The notes: a model not told the origin generated them from the letters alone. A DNA stretch of 64,000 nt from Hymenobacter lapidiphilus (GCF_013377885.1 NZ_JABKAU010000020.1:1-64000), one strand, 5' to 3'. Counted from the first letter of the stretch, positions 44,886 to 53,817 are shown. A program made the numbers and translations.

Positions 44886-45602
44886 ATGCTTATCAAAACC
44901 CGCGGTATTGTGCTCAGCCATATTCGCTACCGCGAAACCAGCATTATTGCCCGGGTGTACACCGAGCGGCTGGGCCTGCAGAGCTACCTGGTGAACGGGG
45001 TGCGCAAGGCCAAGCCGCCCGGCCGAATAGCCCTGTTTCAGCCCCTTACGTTGCTGGAGCTGGTGGCCTACACCTCGCGCAACGGCGGCCTCACGCGCCT
45101 CTCGGAGTTTCGGTGCGCCGAGCCTTTCCGCACGCTGCCCTACGATGTGCGCAAGAGCAGCATTGCCCTGTTGCTGTCGGAAGTGGTGAGCCGGGTGCTG
45201 CTGGAGGAGGAGGAGAATGAGCCCATGTTCACGTTTCTGCACGACTCGGTGCTGGCCTTCGACCGGCAGGAAACGGGCTTCGAAAACTTCGCGCTGGTGT
45301 TTCTGCTGCAGCTCAGCCACTACCTGGGCTTCGGGGCCGAAACGGGCGAGGAAATTACCACCCAGGTCGCCTTTGCCACCGATGCCGCGGCCGGCACCAA
45401 CCGGGGCCCCACGGCCCTGCGCCGCGAGTTCGACCAGTATCTCGACGAGCTGATTCGCACCCCGGCTTCGGCCTCCATCCCCAACGGCCGCGTCCGGCGC
45501 GAGCTGCTGGGCGTACTCATCCGCTACTACCAGCTCCACGTCGAGCGCCTCGGCGACATCCGTTCCCTGGCCGTGCTGTCGGAAGTGCTGGCGGAGTTGT
45601 AG
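44886..45602 (+). CDS. recO: DNA repair protein RecO
   Basis: 238 aa. RecO loads RecA onto SSB-coated single-strand DNA during recombinational repair. An N-terminal OB fold (about 1-80, KTRGIVLSHIRYRETSIIARVYTERLG is the family opening) is followed by a helical C-terminal domain. The four-cysteine zinc site of some RecO proteins is absent. Length is normal. Confidence 0.93.
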   Translation: MLIKTRGIVLSHIRYRETSIIARVYTERLGLQSYLVNGVRKAKPPGRIALFQPLTLLELVAYTSRNGGLTRLSEFRCAEPFRTLPYDVRKSSIALLLSEVVSRVLLEEEENEPMFTFLHDSVLAFDRQETGFENFALVFLLQLSHYLGFGAETGEEITTQVAFATDAAAGTNRGPTALRREFDQYLDELIRTPASASIPNGRVRRELLGVLIRYYQLHVERLGDIRSLAVLSEVLAEL

Positions 45603-45647
45603 GAGGGGAGAAGAGGGTAGAGGTGAGTACAGAGAGGTGAGAAGCCG

Positions 45648-45767
45648 AACGTCATTCTGAGCGAAGCCGGAGGTGTAGTCGAAGAATCTCTACCGCTTCG
45701 TTGAGTTGCTACAACGAAGCGGTAGAGATTCTTCGACTACGCCTCCGGCTTCGCTCAGAATGACGTT
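45648..45767. repeat. Intergenic palindrome, AACGTCATTCTGAGC type
   Basis: 55-base arms (45648-45702 and 45713-45767) pair with one mismatch around a 10-base loop. It separates the convergent recO and FKBP genes and could end both transcripts. Confidence 0.95.
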
Positions 45768-45800
45768 TTTCCTTACTTCCTACTCCTTACTTCCTACTCC

Positions 45801-46778
45801 TTACTTTACATCCACCAACTCCACTTCAAAGAGCAGGACGCTGTTGGCGGGGATGGACTCGCCGGGGCTGCGGGGGCCGTAGGCCAGGGCCGAGGGGATG
45901 AGCAGGGTCGCTTTGGCACCTTTGGAAAGCTGGGCCAAGCCTTCATCCCAGCCCGGAATAACACGGCCAGCACCCAGCGGAAACTCGATGGGCTTGTTGC
46001 CGTGGTTGGCCGACGCATCAAACTCCTGGCCGCTCAGTAGCTGACCCCGGTACAGCACCGAAACCGTTTGGCCGGGCTGGGCTATCGGGCCGCTGCCGGG
46101 GCGGGTAACCACGTAGTACACGCCGCGGGGCGTTTTTTTGGGCTGCAGCTGATGCTCTTTGGCATAGGCCAGAATAAGGGCTTCGTCGCGGCGGGCCTGC
46201 TCGGCGGCTTTGAGGGTAGCCGTTTCCTGCTGGCGGACTTCCTCCTGCCGCATCTGCGCCTCTACTTCGGCTGGCGTTTGCACGCTTACGGCCTTGGCGA
46301 ATACCAGCATAGTGGGCCCGGCCCGGCGGATGAAGCCGGGCACGGGCTGCCGGAACGACTTGCTGAATACCGTGTCGAGGTTGAGGCGGAACACGCCCGA
46401 GTCGCCGGGCTGAAGTAGTGCCAGCGCCTGCTCGACGCTGCCGCCCTGGCTGGGCCGCAGGGTATCAAGCGGCACGCGCACGGGCTGGCTCTCGTTCTGG
46501 CGGCGCGAGTGCATGAGCACCGAATCTTTGGCGGTGCGGAATTGCAGGTGCAGGCTCAGGATGCGGCCTACGCGGCTGGCGTAGGTAGGGTCGCCGGTGG
46601 CGGGCAGGGCGGGCCGCAGTACGTAACGGCCCTTTTCGAGCCGGTAGATGCGGTACTCCAGGCCCGATTTCAGCCGGTTGTACGGTACGGGCTTGCCCTG
46701 AAACGATACCAGCCCCGCCGCTGCCAGCAGCAACGCACTCACCGACCCCAACACGCGCATCCGGACAGAATAAGGCAT
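45801..46778 (-). CDS. FKBP-type peptidyl-prolyl isomerase, two-domain form
   Basis: 325 aa exported protein. A signal sequence (about 1-25), a degenerate FKBP-like N-terminal domain (about 30-165), a charged helical linker (about 170-205, QMRQEEVRQQETATLKAAEQ) and a C-terminal FKBP domain (about 215-325, ending SIPANSVLLFEVELVDVK). It closely follows the architecture of the gene at 49241 but lacks a lipobox. The start is the ATG at 46778 (or 46760), because a -7 box at 46806-46813 overlaps the longer frame's first codon at 46808. Confidence 0.85.
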   Translation of the reverse strand: MPYSVRMRVLGSVSALLLAAAGLVSFQGKPVPYNRLKSGLEYRIYRLEKGRYVLRPALPATGDPTYASRVGRILSLHLQFRTAKDSVLMHSRRQNESQPVRVPLDTLRPSQGGSVEQALALLQPGDSGVFRLNLDTVFSKSFRQPVPGFIRRAGPTMLVFAKAVSVQTPAEVEAQMRQEEVRQQETATLKAAEQARRDEALILAYAKEHQLQPKKTPRGVYYVVTRPGSGPIAQPGQTVSVLYRGQLLSGQEFDASANHGNKPIEFPLGAGRVIPGWDEGLAQLSKGAKATLLIPSALAYGPRSPGESIPANSVLLFEVELVDVK

Positions 46779-46805
46779 ACAAACAAGTGCTTTTAGAAAC
46801 GTGAA

Positions 46806-46813
46806 CAAAGGTA
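46806..46813 (-). promoter_or_regulatory. -7 promoter element for the FKBP gene at 45801
   Basis: On the minus strand the sequence reads TACCTTTG, an exact TAnnTTTG match, 28 bases before the ATG at 46778. Confidence 0.55.
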
Positions 46814-46838
46814 AGACACGTCTGCAAATCAGAAAAAA

Positions 46839-46868
46839 ACGGTCGTTCTGCCAACGCAGAACGACCGT
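46839..46868 (-). terminator. Terminator of the FKBP operon
   Basis: Perfect 12-base arms (46839-46850 and 46857-46868), loop CCAACG, and on the minus strand a following T run (complement of AGAAAAAAAC). Confidence 0.85.
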
Positions 46869-46914
46869 CGTACTGTTTCTCGCTTCCCGAAGCTGTTTAA
46901 ATAATCAGCAGAGT

Positions 46915-47009
46915 GTCATGCTGAGCACAGCCGAAGCATCTCCACCGCAGTGCCAACTACTTGCATTTCAACAAAGCAGTAGAGATGCTTCGACTCCGCT
47001 CAGCATGAC
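46915..47009. repeat. Intergenic palindrome, GTCATGCTGAGC type, diverged
   Basis: Arms 46915-46949 and 46976-47009 pair imperfectly; the ends GTCATGCTGAGC are intact. Confidence 0.85.
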
Positions 47010-47016
47010 GTTCTGC

Positions 47017-47508
47017 TTACTTCACCTTTAGCACTTCCAACTCGAAAATAAGGTCGGCGTTGGGCGGGATGAGGTAGCGGCGGTTACTGTCATCGTCGGG
47101 GTCGGGGAGGCCTTTGGCACCATAGGCCAGTCGGGCGGGTATCCAGACGCGCGCCCGACTACCCGCAGGCAGCAGCAGCAGCGCCTCATCAAACCCTTTG
47201 ATAACCTCTTTCTCACCCGCCCGCACCTTCAGCGGGCCGCCTTGTTGCACCGAGGTATCGAAAATATGCCCGTCGGCGGCCAGAAAGCCGGTGTAGTGGA
47301 CGCTAACCCGGCTACCGATTTTTGGCGTTGGGCCGGCCCCCGGCTGGCGCAGCGCATAGCGCAGGCCCGACGACGTAGTGAGAGCCCGGGTTTCCAGGCT
47401 GTCGGTGGGGAGCAGGGGCGCGGCGGTGGTGAGGGTGCGCTGGGCATGGCCGGCCAGGGGCCAGCCGCCCAGCAGTAGTAAAATAGCCCACGTCAGCCTT
47501 TGCCGCAT
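47017..47508 (-). CDS. Secreted FKBP-type peptidyl-prolyl isomerase
   Basis: 163 aa. A signal peptide (about 1-22, ending AGHAQ) is followed by one FKBP domain (about 45-163, RVSVHYTGFLAADGHIFD, EVIKGFDEALLLLPAGSRAR). The expected role is proline isomerisation or chaperoning of exported proteins. The start is the ATG at 47508 (a GTG at 47511 is also possible). It follows the lipoprotein gene at 47516 by only 7 bases and is the last gene of that operon. Confidence 0.88.
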   Translation of the reverse strand: MRQRLTWAILLLLGGWPLAGHAQRTLTTAAPLLPTDSLETRALTTSSGLRYALRQPGAGPTPKIGSRVSVHYTGFLAADGHIFDTSVQQGGPLKVRAGEKEVIKGFDEALLLLPAGSRARVWIPARLAYGAKGLPDPDDDSNRRYLIPPNADLIFELEVLKVK

Positions 47509-47515
47509 CACTCAG

Positions 47516-48055
47516 TTATTCTACGCTCAGGATTTCCAGATCGAACAGCAGCGGCGTTCTGGCCGGAATGGGCCCCGATGCTTCGAAACCATATCCCAGA
47601 TAGGACGGAATGAGGACCAGCTTCCGGTCGCCCTGGCGCATTTCGAGTGTCGCTTGGTCCCAGCCTTTTATCACCCCACCAGCCCCATTGCGGAAGCTAA
47701 AGCAGCCGCAATCGGTGCGGTTGGTGCTGGAAGCGTCGAATACCTGCGACTCGTTACGCTCGTTGATAAACCGGCCTACGTAGTTGACCGTCACTTTCTG
47801 GCCCACCTTGATCAGCGGGTTGGCTGCCGGCCCATCGGTGAGGGGCACCAGGTAGATGCCCGAATCGAGCCGGCGGTAGTTGGTGATGGCGTTGCGGGTC
47901 AGATAAGACTGAATGGTGTCGTCGTCGGCCTTCTTCTGAGCCTCAATTACCTTGGGGTCAATCTGGAAGGGGTTGGCCGGCTGCTCGCAGCCGCTCATAA
48001 GCGAGGCTCCTGCCAACAGGGCCAGCAGCGACAGAAACAGGGTTAGTTTTTTCAT
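47516..48055 (-). CDS. FKBP-type peptidyl-prolyl isomerase lipoprotein
   Basis: 179 aa. Lipoprotein signal with lipobox LMSGC (C23), then a linker helix and an FKBP domain (about 75-179, GQKVTVNYVGRFINERNES, GVIKGWDQATLEMRQGDRK). The domain has an unusual insertion with two cysteines (TDCGCFSF). Third gene of the operon running 49132 to 47017. Confidence 0.88.
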   Translation of the reverse strand: MKKLTLFLSLLALLAGASLMSGCEQPANPFQIDPKVIEAQKKADDDTIQSYLTRNAITNYRRLDSGIYLVPLTDGPAANPLIKVGQKVTVNYVGRFINERNESQVFDASSTNRTDCGCFSFRNGAGGVIKGWDQATLEMRQGDRKLVLIPSYLGYGFEASGPIPARTPLLFDLEILSVE

Positions 48056-48099
48056 TATTATACAGCAAAAGAGGAAAAGCCACTGCCTGTGAGGCTGGC

Positions 48100-48591
48100 T
48101 TACTTGATATTTACTACCTCCACATCGAAGCGCAACACCGAATTGGCCGGAATAGAGCCCGTTGCGGTACTGCCGTAGGCCAGACCCGATGGAATAAGTA
48201 GGATGGCCTTCGTGCCCTTATTGAACTGCTTGAAAGCCCGGTCCCAGCCCTTGATTACCTGGCCCGCACCCAACACAAACGGAAAGCCAATAGTGGACTC
48301 TTTGGTTTCGTCGAATACCTGGCCATCGAGCGTCGAGCCTTTGTACTTGACAATGATGGTCTGTCCCTTCTTTGGTAGAGCGCCCGTGCCGGTTTTGGTA
48401 ACGAACACAAACATGGTCGTGTCGCGCACGAAGCCCGTCAGGTTGTTTGCCTGGATGTAGTCGGTAATCAGCTGCTCATCGCGCTCGGCGAAATCGGGGG
48501 CAGTCTCATCTTTATCATCCTTTTTGCAGGCTCCGAACGCAAAAAGCAAAGTCAGCAGGAAAAAGGGGAGCAGCGAAAGCCGGAAGTTCAT
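48100..48591 (-). CDS. FKBP-type peptidyl-prolyl isomerase lipoprotein
   Basis: 163 aa. Lipobox LFAFGAC (C22), then a linker containing DEQLITDYIQANNLTGF and an FKBP domain (about 60-163, IIVKYKGSTLDGQVFDET, AGQVIKGWDRAFKQFNKGTK). The start is the ATG at 48591, which opens the signal peptide. It is a clear paralogue of the gene just upstream (48620-49132), which has almost the same linker. Confidence 0.88.
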   Translation of the reverse strand: MNFRLSLLPFFLLTLLFAFGACKKDDKDETAPDFAERDEQLITDYIQANNLTGFVRDTTMFVFVTKTGTGALPKKGQTIIVKYKGSTLDGQVFDETKESTIGFPFVLGAGQVIKGWDRAFKQFNKGTKAILLIPSGLAYGSTATGSIPANSVLRFDVEVVNIK

Positions 48592-48619
48592 GGCAGGCGA
48601 GAAGCGTGGTGAGAAAATA

Positions 48620-49132
48620 TTACTGGGCCCGCAGCAGCTCCACATCGAAGCGCAGCACGGAACGGGCCGGAATCGGACCCGTGGCGCGGGCGCCGTAGGC
48701 CAGGTCGGAGGGGATGAGCAGGATGGCTTTGCTGCCGGGGCGCAGGCCGATGAAGCCCTCGTCCCAGCCCTGAATAACCTGGCCCCGTCCTACCGTAAAG
48801 GTAAGCGGATCGTTGTTGCGGCTGGCCGTCGAGTCGAAAATGCGGCCATCGAGCGTGAGGCCGGTATACAGGGTTGTCAGCTGCTGGCCAGCCACGGCCG
48901 GGTTGCCGGTGCCGGGCTGCGTAACGGCCACGTACAGGCCCGAAGCCCGCCGCTCAAAGCCCGTCAGGTTGTTGGCCTTGATGTAGTCGGTAATCAGCTG
49001 CTCGTCGCGCGTGGCGTAGTCGGTGTTGTCGGTAGGGTCGGATTGGCAGCCGGCCAGCAGCAGCGGCAGCATAATCAGTAGCGGCGCCAAGAAGCGGCGG
49101 CTAACAGCAGAACAGAAGGAAGAAAACAGCAT
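48620..49132 (-). CDS. FKBP-type peptidyl-prolyl isomerase lipoprotein
   Basis: 170 aa. Lipobox LLAGC, linker DEQLITDYIKANNLTGFE shared with the next gene, then an FKBP domain (about 65-170, AGQQLTTLYTGLTLDGRIFD, GQVIQGWDEGFIGLRPGSKA). The start is placed at the ATG at 49132 (49072 is an alternative), since the longer frame to 49198 runs into the terminator of the upstream gene. First gene of the four-gene FKBP operon. Confidence 0.87.
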   Translation of the reverse strand: MLFSSFCSAVSRRFLAPLLIMLPLLLAGCQSDPTDNTDYATRDEQLITDYIKANNLTGFERRASGLYVAVTQPGTGNPAVAGQQLTTLYTGLTLDGRIFDSTASRNNDPLTFTVGRGQVIQGWDEGFIGLRPGSKAILLIPSDLAYGARATGPIPARSVLRFDVELLRAQ

Positions 49133-49177
49133 CAGCAGGAAGAAAAAAACATGAAACCCCCTGGGGGTAGGATACAA

Positions 49178-49215
49178 AAGCCCCCGGCCGGGTTGCACCG
49201 CGGGGCCGGGGGCTT
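49178..49215 (-). terminator. Terminator of the FKBP gene at 49241
   Basis: Perfect 12-base arms (49178-49189 and 49204-49215) followed on the minus strand by TTTTG. Confidence 0.82.
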
Positions 49216-49240
49216 AAGCTAAACGAGCAGGCGCCCGGTA

Positions 49241-50299
49241 TTATTTGCCCTGCTGCTGGCGCTGCATGGCTTCAATCTGACGACGAATTTCGGCTTCGTC
49301 CATCTGCGCGCCGGCAGCCGGCTGGGCAGGCGCGTTCTTGATGTCGACCAGCTCTACGTCGAAACGCAGAATGGCGTCAGCCGGAATGTCGGCTCCGGCA
49401 CCGCGCTGCCCGTAGGCCAGCGACGAAGGCACCAGCAGAATGCCCTTCGAGCCCTTTGGGAACTGGGCAATGCCCGCGTCCCAGCCCGGAATTACCTGGC
49501 CCTGGCCGATGGCGAAGTCAAACGGCTTGTTGCCTACTTTCTCCGACGAATCGAACACTTTGCCGTTTTCGAGCAACGAGCCTTTGTAGAGCACCGATAC
49601 AATTTGGCCAGCTTTGGGCTTGGGGCCGGGGCCAGCCGTGGTGATGGCGTAGTACACGCCCGAAGCGTCTTTCTGAACGGTGAGGTTATTTTTCTTGGCG
49701 TAGGCCTGCAGCGCTACGTCATCTTTCTTGAGCTGCTCTTCGGCGTGGGCGGCCATTTTAGCCTGCTGCTCCACCTGCATTTTTTGCACGTCGGCCTGGG
49801 CTTCGGCCTGGTCCTGCACCTTGTCCACCTTCACGTACATGGTCATGGTTTTGCCGGCCTTGCTCATGAACGGCGGTACCGGCTGGCGGAACGACTTGGC
49901 AAAAATGGTGTCCACGTTGAAGCGGAACACGGCCGAGTCGCCGGGCTGAAGCAGGCTGATGGCTTCTTCGAGGCCACCGCGCTGGGCGGCACGTACGGTA
50001 TCCAGGGGCACCCGCACCGGGAAGCCCATCTGCTGCTTGCGCGAGTTGAACAGAACCGAGTCTTTGGCCGTGCGGTACTCCACGTGCAGGGCCATTATTT
50101 TGCCGATGCGCTCCTTGTACGTCGCGTCGCCGTCCTTGCTCACGTCCTTGTCTTCGTACTTGCCGGCCGCGGTGCTCTTGAAAATCTTGTACTCAATTCC
50201 CGAAGGCGTCTTGCTGAAATCCCCGCTTTTGTTGCAGGAGGCGAGGCTCAGGATGCCGGCCGCCAGGGCCAGGCTCAGAAAGGTGCGTTGAAAAAACAT
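49241..50299 (-). CDS. FKBP-type peptidyl-prolyl isomerase lipoprotein, two-domain form
   Basis: 352 aa. Lipobox LSLASC (C22), a degenerate FKBP-like domain (about 30-160), a long charged coiled-coil linker (about 165-205, AEAQADVQKMQVEQQAKMAA), a canonical FKBP domain (about 215-320, GQVIPGWDAGIAQFPKGSKG) and a Gln/Met-rich tail. The double-domain plan with a helical connector is reminiscent of periplasmic folding factors such as FkpA, inferred from layout only. It follows nrnA by 53 bases. Confidence 0.88.
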   Translation of the reverse strand: MFFQRTFLSLALAAGILSLASCNKSGDFSKTPSGIEYKIFKSTAAGKYEDKDVSKDGDATYKERIGKIMALHVEYRTAKDSVLFNSRKQQMGFPVRVPLDTVRAAQRGGLEEAISLLQPGDSAVFRFNVDTIFAKSFRQPVPPFMSKAGKTMTMYVKVDKVQDQAEAQADVQKMQVEQQAKMAAHAEEQLKKDDVALQAYAKKNNLTVQKDASGVYYAITTAGPGPKPKAGQIVSVLYKGSLLENGKVFDSSEKVGNKPFDFAIGQGQVIPGWDAGIAQFPKGSKGILLVPSSLAYGQRGAGADIPADAILRFDVELVDIKNAPAQPAAGAQMDEAEIRRQIEAMQRQQQGK

Positions 50300-50352
50300 G
50301 AAGGGGTTTGAGAGGAGTGAAGATGCAAAAACAGTGGCGAAGTTACGGCGAA

Positions 50353-51396
50353 TTACGCCACCGGGGCCGGGCTGGCAAGCGGCGCGCCCAACAGCTCGAC
50401 CTGGTAGTCGGGCAGTAGCTCCAGGAAACGGTCGAGGGTAGCGGGCAGCGGCACGTGGCTGATGCCGCCGGCGGCGTTGTGGTGCCCCCCGCCGTTGAAG
50501 TGGCGGCGCGAAAACTCACTGGCCGAAAAGTCGCCCACCGAGCGGAACGAGATTTTAACGGCCTGGGTGCGGTCGATGAAAATGGCGGCAAACACAATGC
50601 CCTCGATGCTAAGCGCAAAGTTTACCAGCCCTTCCGTGTCGCCGGTTTTCGAGTGGTACTGGCGCAGCTCGTCGGCCGTAATGGCAATGTAGGCCGTGTT
50701 GTATTCGCGCAGTACCGTGAGCTTGTCCTTCAGCACGAAGCCCAGAAAGCGCAGCCGCTCCTCCGAGTGCGAGTCGTAGATGCGGCGGTGCACCTCGGAA
50801 GGGTTGATGCCGGCCCCGAGCAGCTCGGCAATAATCAGGTGCACGTTGCGCGAGGTGCTGGGGTGGCGGAACGAGCCCGTATCGGTCATGATGCCCGCGT
50901 ACAGACACTCGCCGATGCCGCTGTCGATCAGGTCCTGGTCGCCCAGGTCGCGGATAATCTCGAAAATCAGCTCGGCCGTCGCGGCGGCTTTAGGGTTCGA
51001 GAATTCAATCTGGGCGAAGTGCTCGGGCTGTTGGTGGTGGTCGACGAGCACCTTCGTGCCGGGCGCGTCGCGGATGTACTCGCCCAGCTCATTGATGCGG
51101 CTCAGGCAGGAAAAATCGAGGCAGAACAGCACTTCGGCCTGCTTCACCAGCTCCCGGACTTTGGCGTCGTTGCGGCGCGGGTCGTACACCACTACGTCGT
51201 CGTTGCCGGGCATCCAGGCCAGGAAGTCAGGATAGTCGGAGGGGGTTACCACCGTAACGTGGTGGCCTTTCTTACGCAGGTAACCCGCCAGGCCCAGCGA
51301 CGAGCCCAGCGCATCGGCATCGGGTTTGTGGTGGGTGGTGATGAATACCTGCCGGGGCTGGGCCAGCAGGGTCTTTAACTCAGCAATTTGCGACAT
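50353..51396 (-). CDS. nrnA: Bifunctional oligoribonuclease / PAP phosphatase NrnA
   Basis: 347 aa DHH-DHHA1 protein. It degrades nanoRNAs and hydrolyses 3'-phosphoadenosine 5'-phosphate. Metal ligands are seen in THHKPDADALGSS, in CLDFSC, in the DHH triad VDHHQQP, and in the C-terminal DHHA1 motif NGGGHHNAAGG. Length is normal for the family. A near-consensus -7 box (TACCTTAG on the minus strand, 51503-51510) lies upstream. Confidence 0.92.
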   Translation of the reverse strand: MSQIAELKTLLAQPRQVFITTHHKPDADALGSSLGLAGYLRKKGHHVTVVTPSDYPDFLAWMPGNDDVVVYDPRRNDAKVRELVKQAEVLFCLDFSCLSRINELGEYIRDAPGTKVLVDHHQQPEHFAQIEFSNPKAAATAELIFEIIRDLGDQDLIDSGIGECLYAGIMTDTGSFRHPSTSRNVHLIIAELLGAGINPSEVHRRIYDSHSEERLRFLGFVLKDKLTVLREYNTAYIAITADELRQYHSKTGDTEGLVNFALSIEGIVFAAIFIDRTQAVKISFRSVGDFSASEFSRRHFNGGGHHNAAGGISHVPLPATLDRFLELLPDYQVELLGAPLASPAPVA

Positions 51397-51573
51397 CTCC
51401 TACGGGGCAGGTAACTGAAATTGGGCCGGTTAGCCCGAATGCAAAGGCGGCAAAATTCGGAAATATTCCGCTCTCCAACAAAAGGCCTGTCGAAAAGGTG
51501 CGCTAAGGTAGTGCTTGAACAGTACAGAGCAGGGAAAGGTGAGAGGAGAGTACCGGCAAGTGAGCGGTGGGAG

Positions 51574-51706
51574 AACGTCATGCTGAGCATGTGGCGCATG
51601 GAGCCAGTGTCCGGAGGCGCAGTCGAAGAATCTCTACTGCCATGCTAACCCTGTCAGCTCCGACCGAAGCGGTAAAGATTCTTCGACTGCGCCTCCGAAT
51701 GACGTT
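51574..51706. repeat. Intergenic palindrome in the nrnA-ndk gap, asymmetric
   Basis: The left end has a 27-base tract (about 51579-51608, TGCTGAGCATGTGGCGC...) that the right arm lacks; otherwise CCGGAGGCGCAGTCGAAGAATC pairs with the right arm ending GAATGACGTT. It looks like a copy altered by a deletion or insertion. The rest of the 436-base gap holds the ndk promoter only. Confidence 0.8.
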
Positions 51707-51780
51707 CCGCCTCTCACCTTCCGGTACCCCCTTCTCCCATCCTCATTTTCCTGCTCCATCACTCCTAAATCAAAAACCGC

Positions 51781-51788
51781 TACTTTTG
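51781..51788 (+). promoter_or_regulatory. -7 promoter element for ndk
   Basis: TACTTTTG, exact TAnnTTTG match, 45 bases before the ndk ATG. It excludes a longer ndk frame starting at 51788. Confidence 0.55.
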
Positions 51789-51832
51789 TGCCCGCAAATT
51801 TGCATTCCATTTCAACTAACCCAACCCGCCAT

Positions 51833-52237
51833 ATGGCTACCAACCGCACCTTCACCATGATCAAGCCTGATGCCGTGCAGGACAACCACATCGGTGGTAT
51901 CCTCGGCATGATTGAGGCGGCCGGCTTCCGCATCGTGGAGCTTCAGAAAGTGCAGCTGACCCCCGAGCGGGCCGGCCAGTTCTACGAAGTACACAAGGAG
52001 CGTCCTTTCTATCAGGACCTCGTAAAATACATGTCGTCGGGCCCAATCGTAGCCGCCATCCTCGAAAAGGATAACGCCGTAGCCGATTTCCGCACCCTGA
52101 TTGGCGCTACCAACCCGGCCAATGCCGAAGATGGCACCATCCGGAAGAAGTACGCCAAGAGCATCGAAGCCAACGCCGTACACGGCTCCGACTCCGACGA
52201 AAACGCTCAGATCGAGGGCGAATTCTACTTCGCTTAA
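51833..52237 (+). CDS. ndk: Nucleoside diphosphate kinase
   Basis: 134 aa. Transfers phosphate from ATP to NDPs through a phosphohistidine. The active-site histidine lies in [14 protein letters not shown], and the opening [20 protein letters not shown] is canonical. Normal length. It stands alone, between its own promoter and a shared convergent terminator. Confidence 0.98.
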   Translation: MATNRTFTMIKPDAVQDNHIGGILGMIEAAGFRIVELQKVQLTPERAGQFYEVHKERPFYQDLVKYMSSGPIVAAILEKDNAVADFRTLIGATNPANAEDGTIRKKYAKSIEANAVHGSDSDENAQIEGEFYFA

Positions 52238-52291
52238 TCACTGATTTCTCGCTGATTGCGCCGATTTATTTCGGTCCTGTTTTCAGCCCTT

Positions 52292-52344
52292 AATCACATA
52301 AAAAGCCCGCCTGGCGCATTGCCAGGCGGGCTTTTTATGTGATT
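52292..52344. terminator. Bidirectional terminator between ndk and the transporter
   Basis: Perfect 24-base arms (52292-52315 and 52321-52344), with A and T runs on both sides so it can act on both converging transcripts. Confidence 0.9.
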
Positions 52345-52376
52345 GGTTTTCAGCGCTAGGCCAACAGCTCAAAAGC

Positions 52377-53666
52377 TTAGGCCTGCTCAATCGTCAGTAG
52401 TGGCTCCACGTCCTCTACGTGCTCCTCTACCAGGTTGGGGTTGTGCTTGTGTTTGAAGAGGAACACGAATAGCACGGCAATGACCAGCGCGTAGGCCGCG
52501 AAGGATAACCAGATGTTGTGCCAGTCCTTCACGCCATTGGCGTCGGTGAAGTAGCGCTCAATCACGATGCCGCTGATGGAACTGCCCAGCACCGCGCCGA
52601 ACCCGTTGGTCATCATCATGAACAAGCCCTGGGCGCTGGCCCGGATGGAAGCCGTGGTCTGAGTTTCGACGAACAGCGAGCCGGATATATTGAAGAAGTC
52701 GAAGGCCATACCGTACACGATGCACGAGAGGATGATCATCCAGAGGCCCGAGCCCGGGTCGCCGTAAGCAAACAGGCCGAAGCGTAGCACCCAGGCCACC
52801 ATGCTGAAAAACATGACCTGCTTGATGCCGAAACGCCGCAGAAAGAACGGAATGGCCAGAATGAAGAGCGTTTCTGAAATCTGGGAAATCGACATGATGA
52901 TGGCCGGATACTGCACGGCCAGCGTGTTTTTATACGCCGGGTTCTGGTCGAAATCGTGCAAAAAGGTATCACCGTAGGCGTTGGTGAGCTGCAGGGCCGC
53001 ACCCAGCAGCAGCGCGAACATAAAGAAGACGAGCATCTTGGAGTCGCGCAGCAGGGCAAACGACTTGAGGCCCAGCGCATCGACCACCGAGCGGCCCGGG
53101 GTGTTCTTCGACAGCGGCGGGCACTTGGGCAGCGTGAACGAGTAGAAGCCCAGCAGGAAAGCCGCGCCGGCCGCCACATAGAACTGGCTGGCCGACTTCT
53201 CGAAGCCCAGCAGGCTCACCGTCCACATGGCCACAATGAAGCCAATGGTGCCCCAGACCCGGATGGGCGGGTAGTCTTTCACCACATCGAGCCCCTCGCG
53301 CTTGAGCACCGAGTACGACACGGCAATGGACAACGCCAGCGTGGGCATGTAGAAAATCATGTTCAGCAGAATCACCCAGAAAAACGTGCTGGGGTCGGTT
53401 ACCAGCGGCACGCAACACAGCACTACGGCGCCCAGCAGGTGCAGCACGCCGTAGAGCTTTTCGGCGTTGATGTACTTATCGGCCACGATGCCCATGAGCG
53501 AGGGCATGAAGATGGACGCAATGCCCATCGTCGAGAAGATGGCCCCGAACTCCGACCCCGACCACTGCTTGGTCTGGAACCAGTATGCCCCGATGGTAAT
53601 CAGCCACGAGCCCCAGATAAAAAACTGAAGGAAGCTCAGAATAATGAGACGCAGCTTGGTACTCAT
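52377..53666 (-). CDS. Nucleoside transporter, NupG/XapB family MFS
   Basis: 429 aa, 12 membrane segments. Nucleoside:H+ symporter family: opening MSTKLRLIILSFLQFFIWGS is characteristic, and YPPIRVWGTIGFIVAMW is the conserved motif of NupG relatives. It imports purine or pyrimidine nucleosides into the cytoplasm, a fit with the nearby tdk and ndk. C-terminal tail acidic. Confidence 0.9.
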   Translation of the reverse strand: MSTKLRLIILSFLQFFIWGSWLITIGAYWFQTKQWSGSEFGAIFSTMGIASIFMPSLMGIVADKYINAEKLYGVLHLLGAVVLCCVPLVTDPSTFFWVILLNMIFYMPTLALSIAVSYSVLKREGLDVVKDYPPIRVWGTIGFIVAMWTVSLLGFEKSASQFYVAAGAAFLLGFYSFTLPKCPPLSKNTPGRSVVDALGLKSFALLRDSKMLVFFMFALLLGAALQLTNAYGDTFLHDFDQNPAYKNTLAVQYPAIIMSISQISETLFILAIPFFLRRFGIKQVMFFSMVAWVLRFGLFAYGDPGSGLWMIILSCIVYGMAFDFFNISGSLFVETQTTASIRASAQGLFMMMTNGFGAVLGSSISGIVIERYFTDANGVKDWHNIWLSFAAYALVIAVLFVFLFKHKHNPNLVEEHVEDVEPLLTIEQA

Positions 53667-53761
53667 GTAAAGGGCAGGTTGAAGGGTGGGAGGGGGTGCC
53701 GCCGAAGTCGCAAAAAGACGTCGGCCGGCTGCGTGGGCCGGATTGATCCGGGTTTAGCCTT

Positions 53762-53769
53762 CAAATATA
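53762..53769 (-). promoter_or_regulatory. -7 promoter element for the nucleoside transporter
   Basis: On the minus strand TATATTTG, an exact TAnnTTTG match, 95 bases before the start codon. Confidence 0.45.
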
Positions 53770-53817
53770 AGTAAAGTTGCCAGTGGTGGGCAGGGAATAT
53801 TGAGTAGTTGGCTAAAA

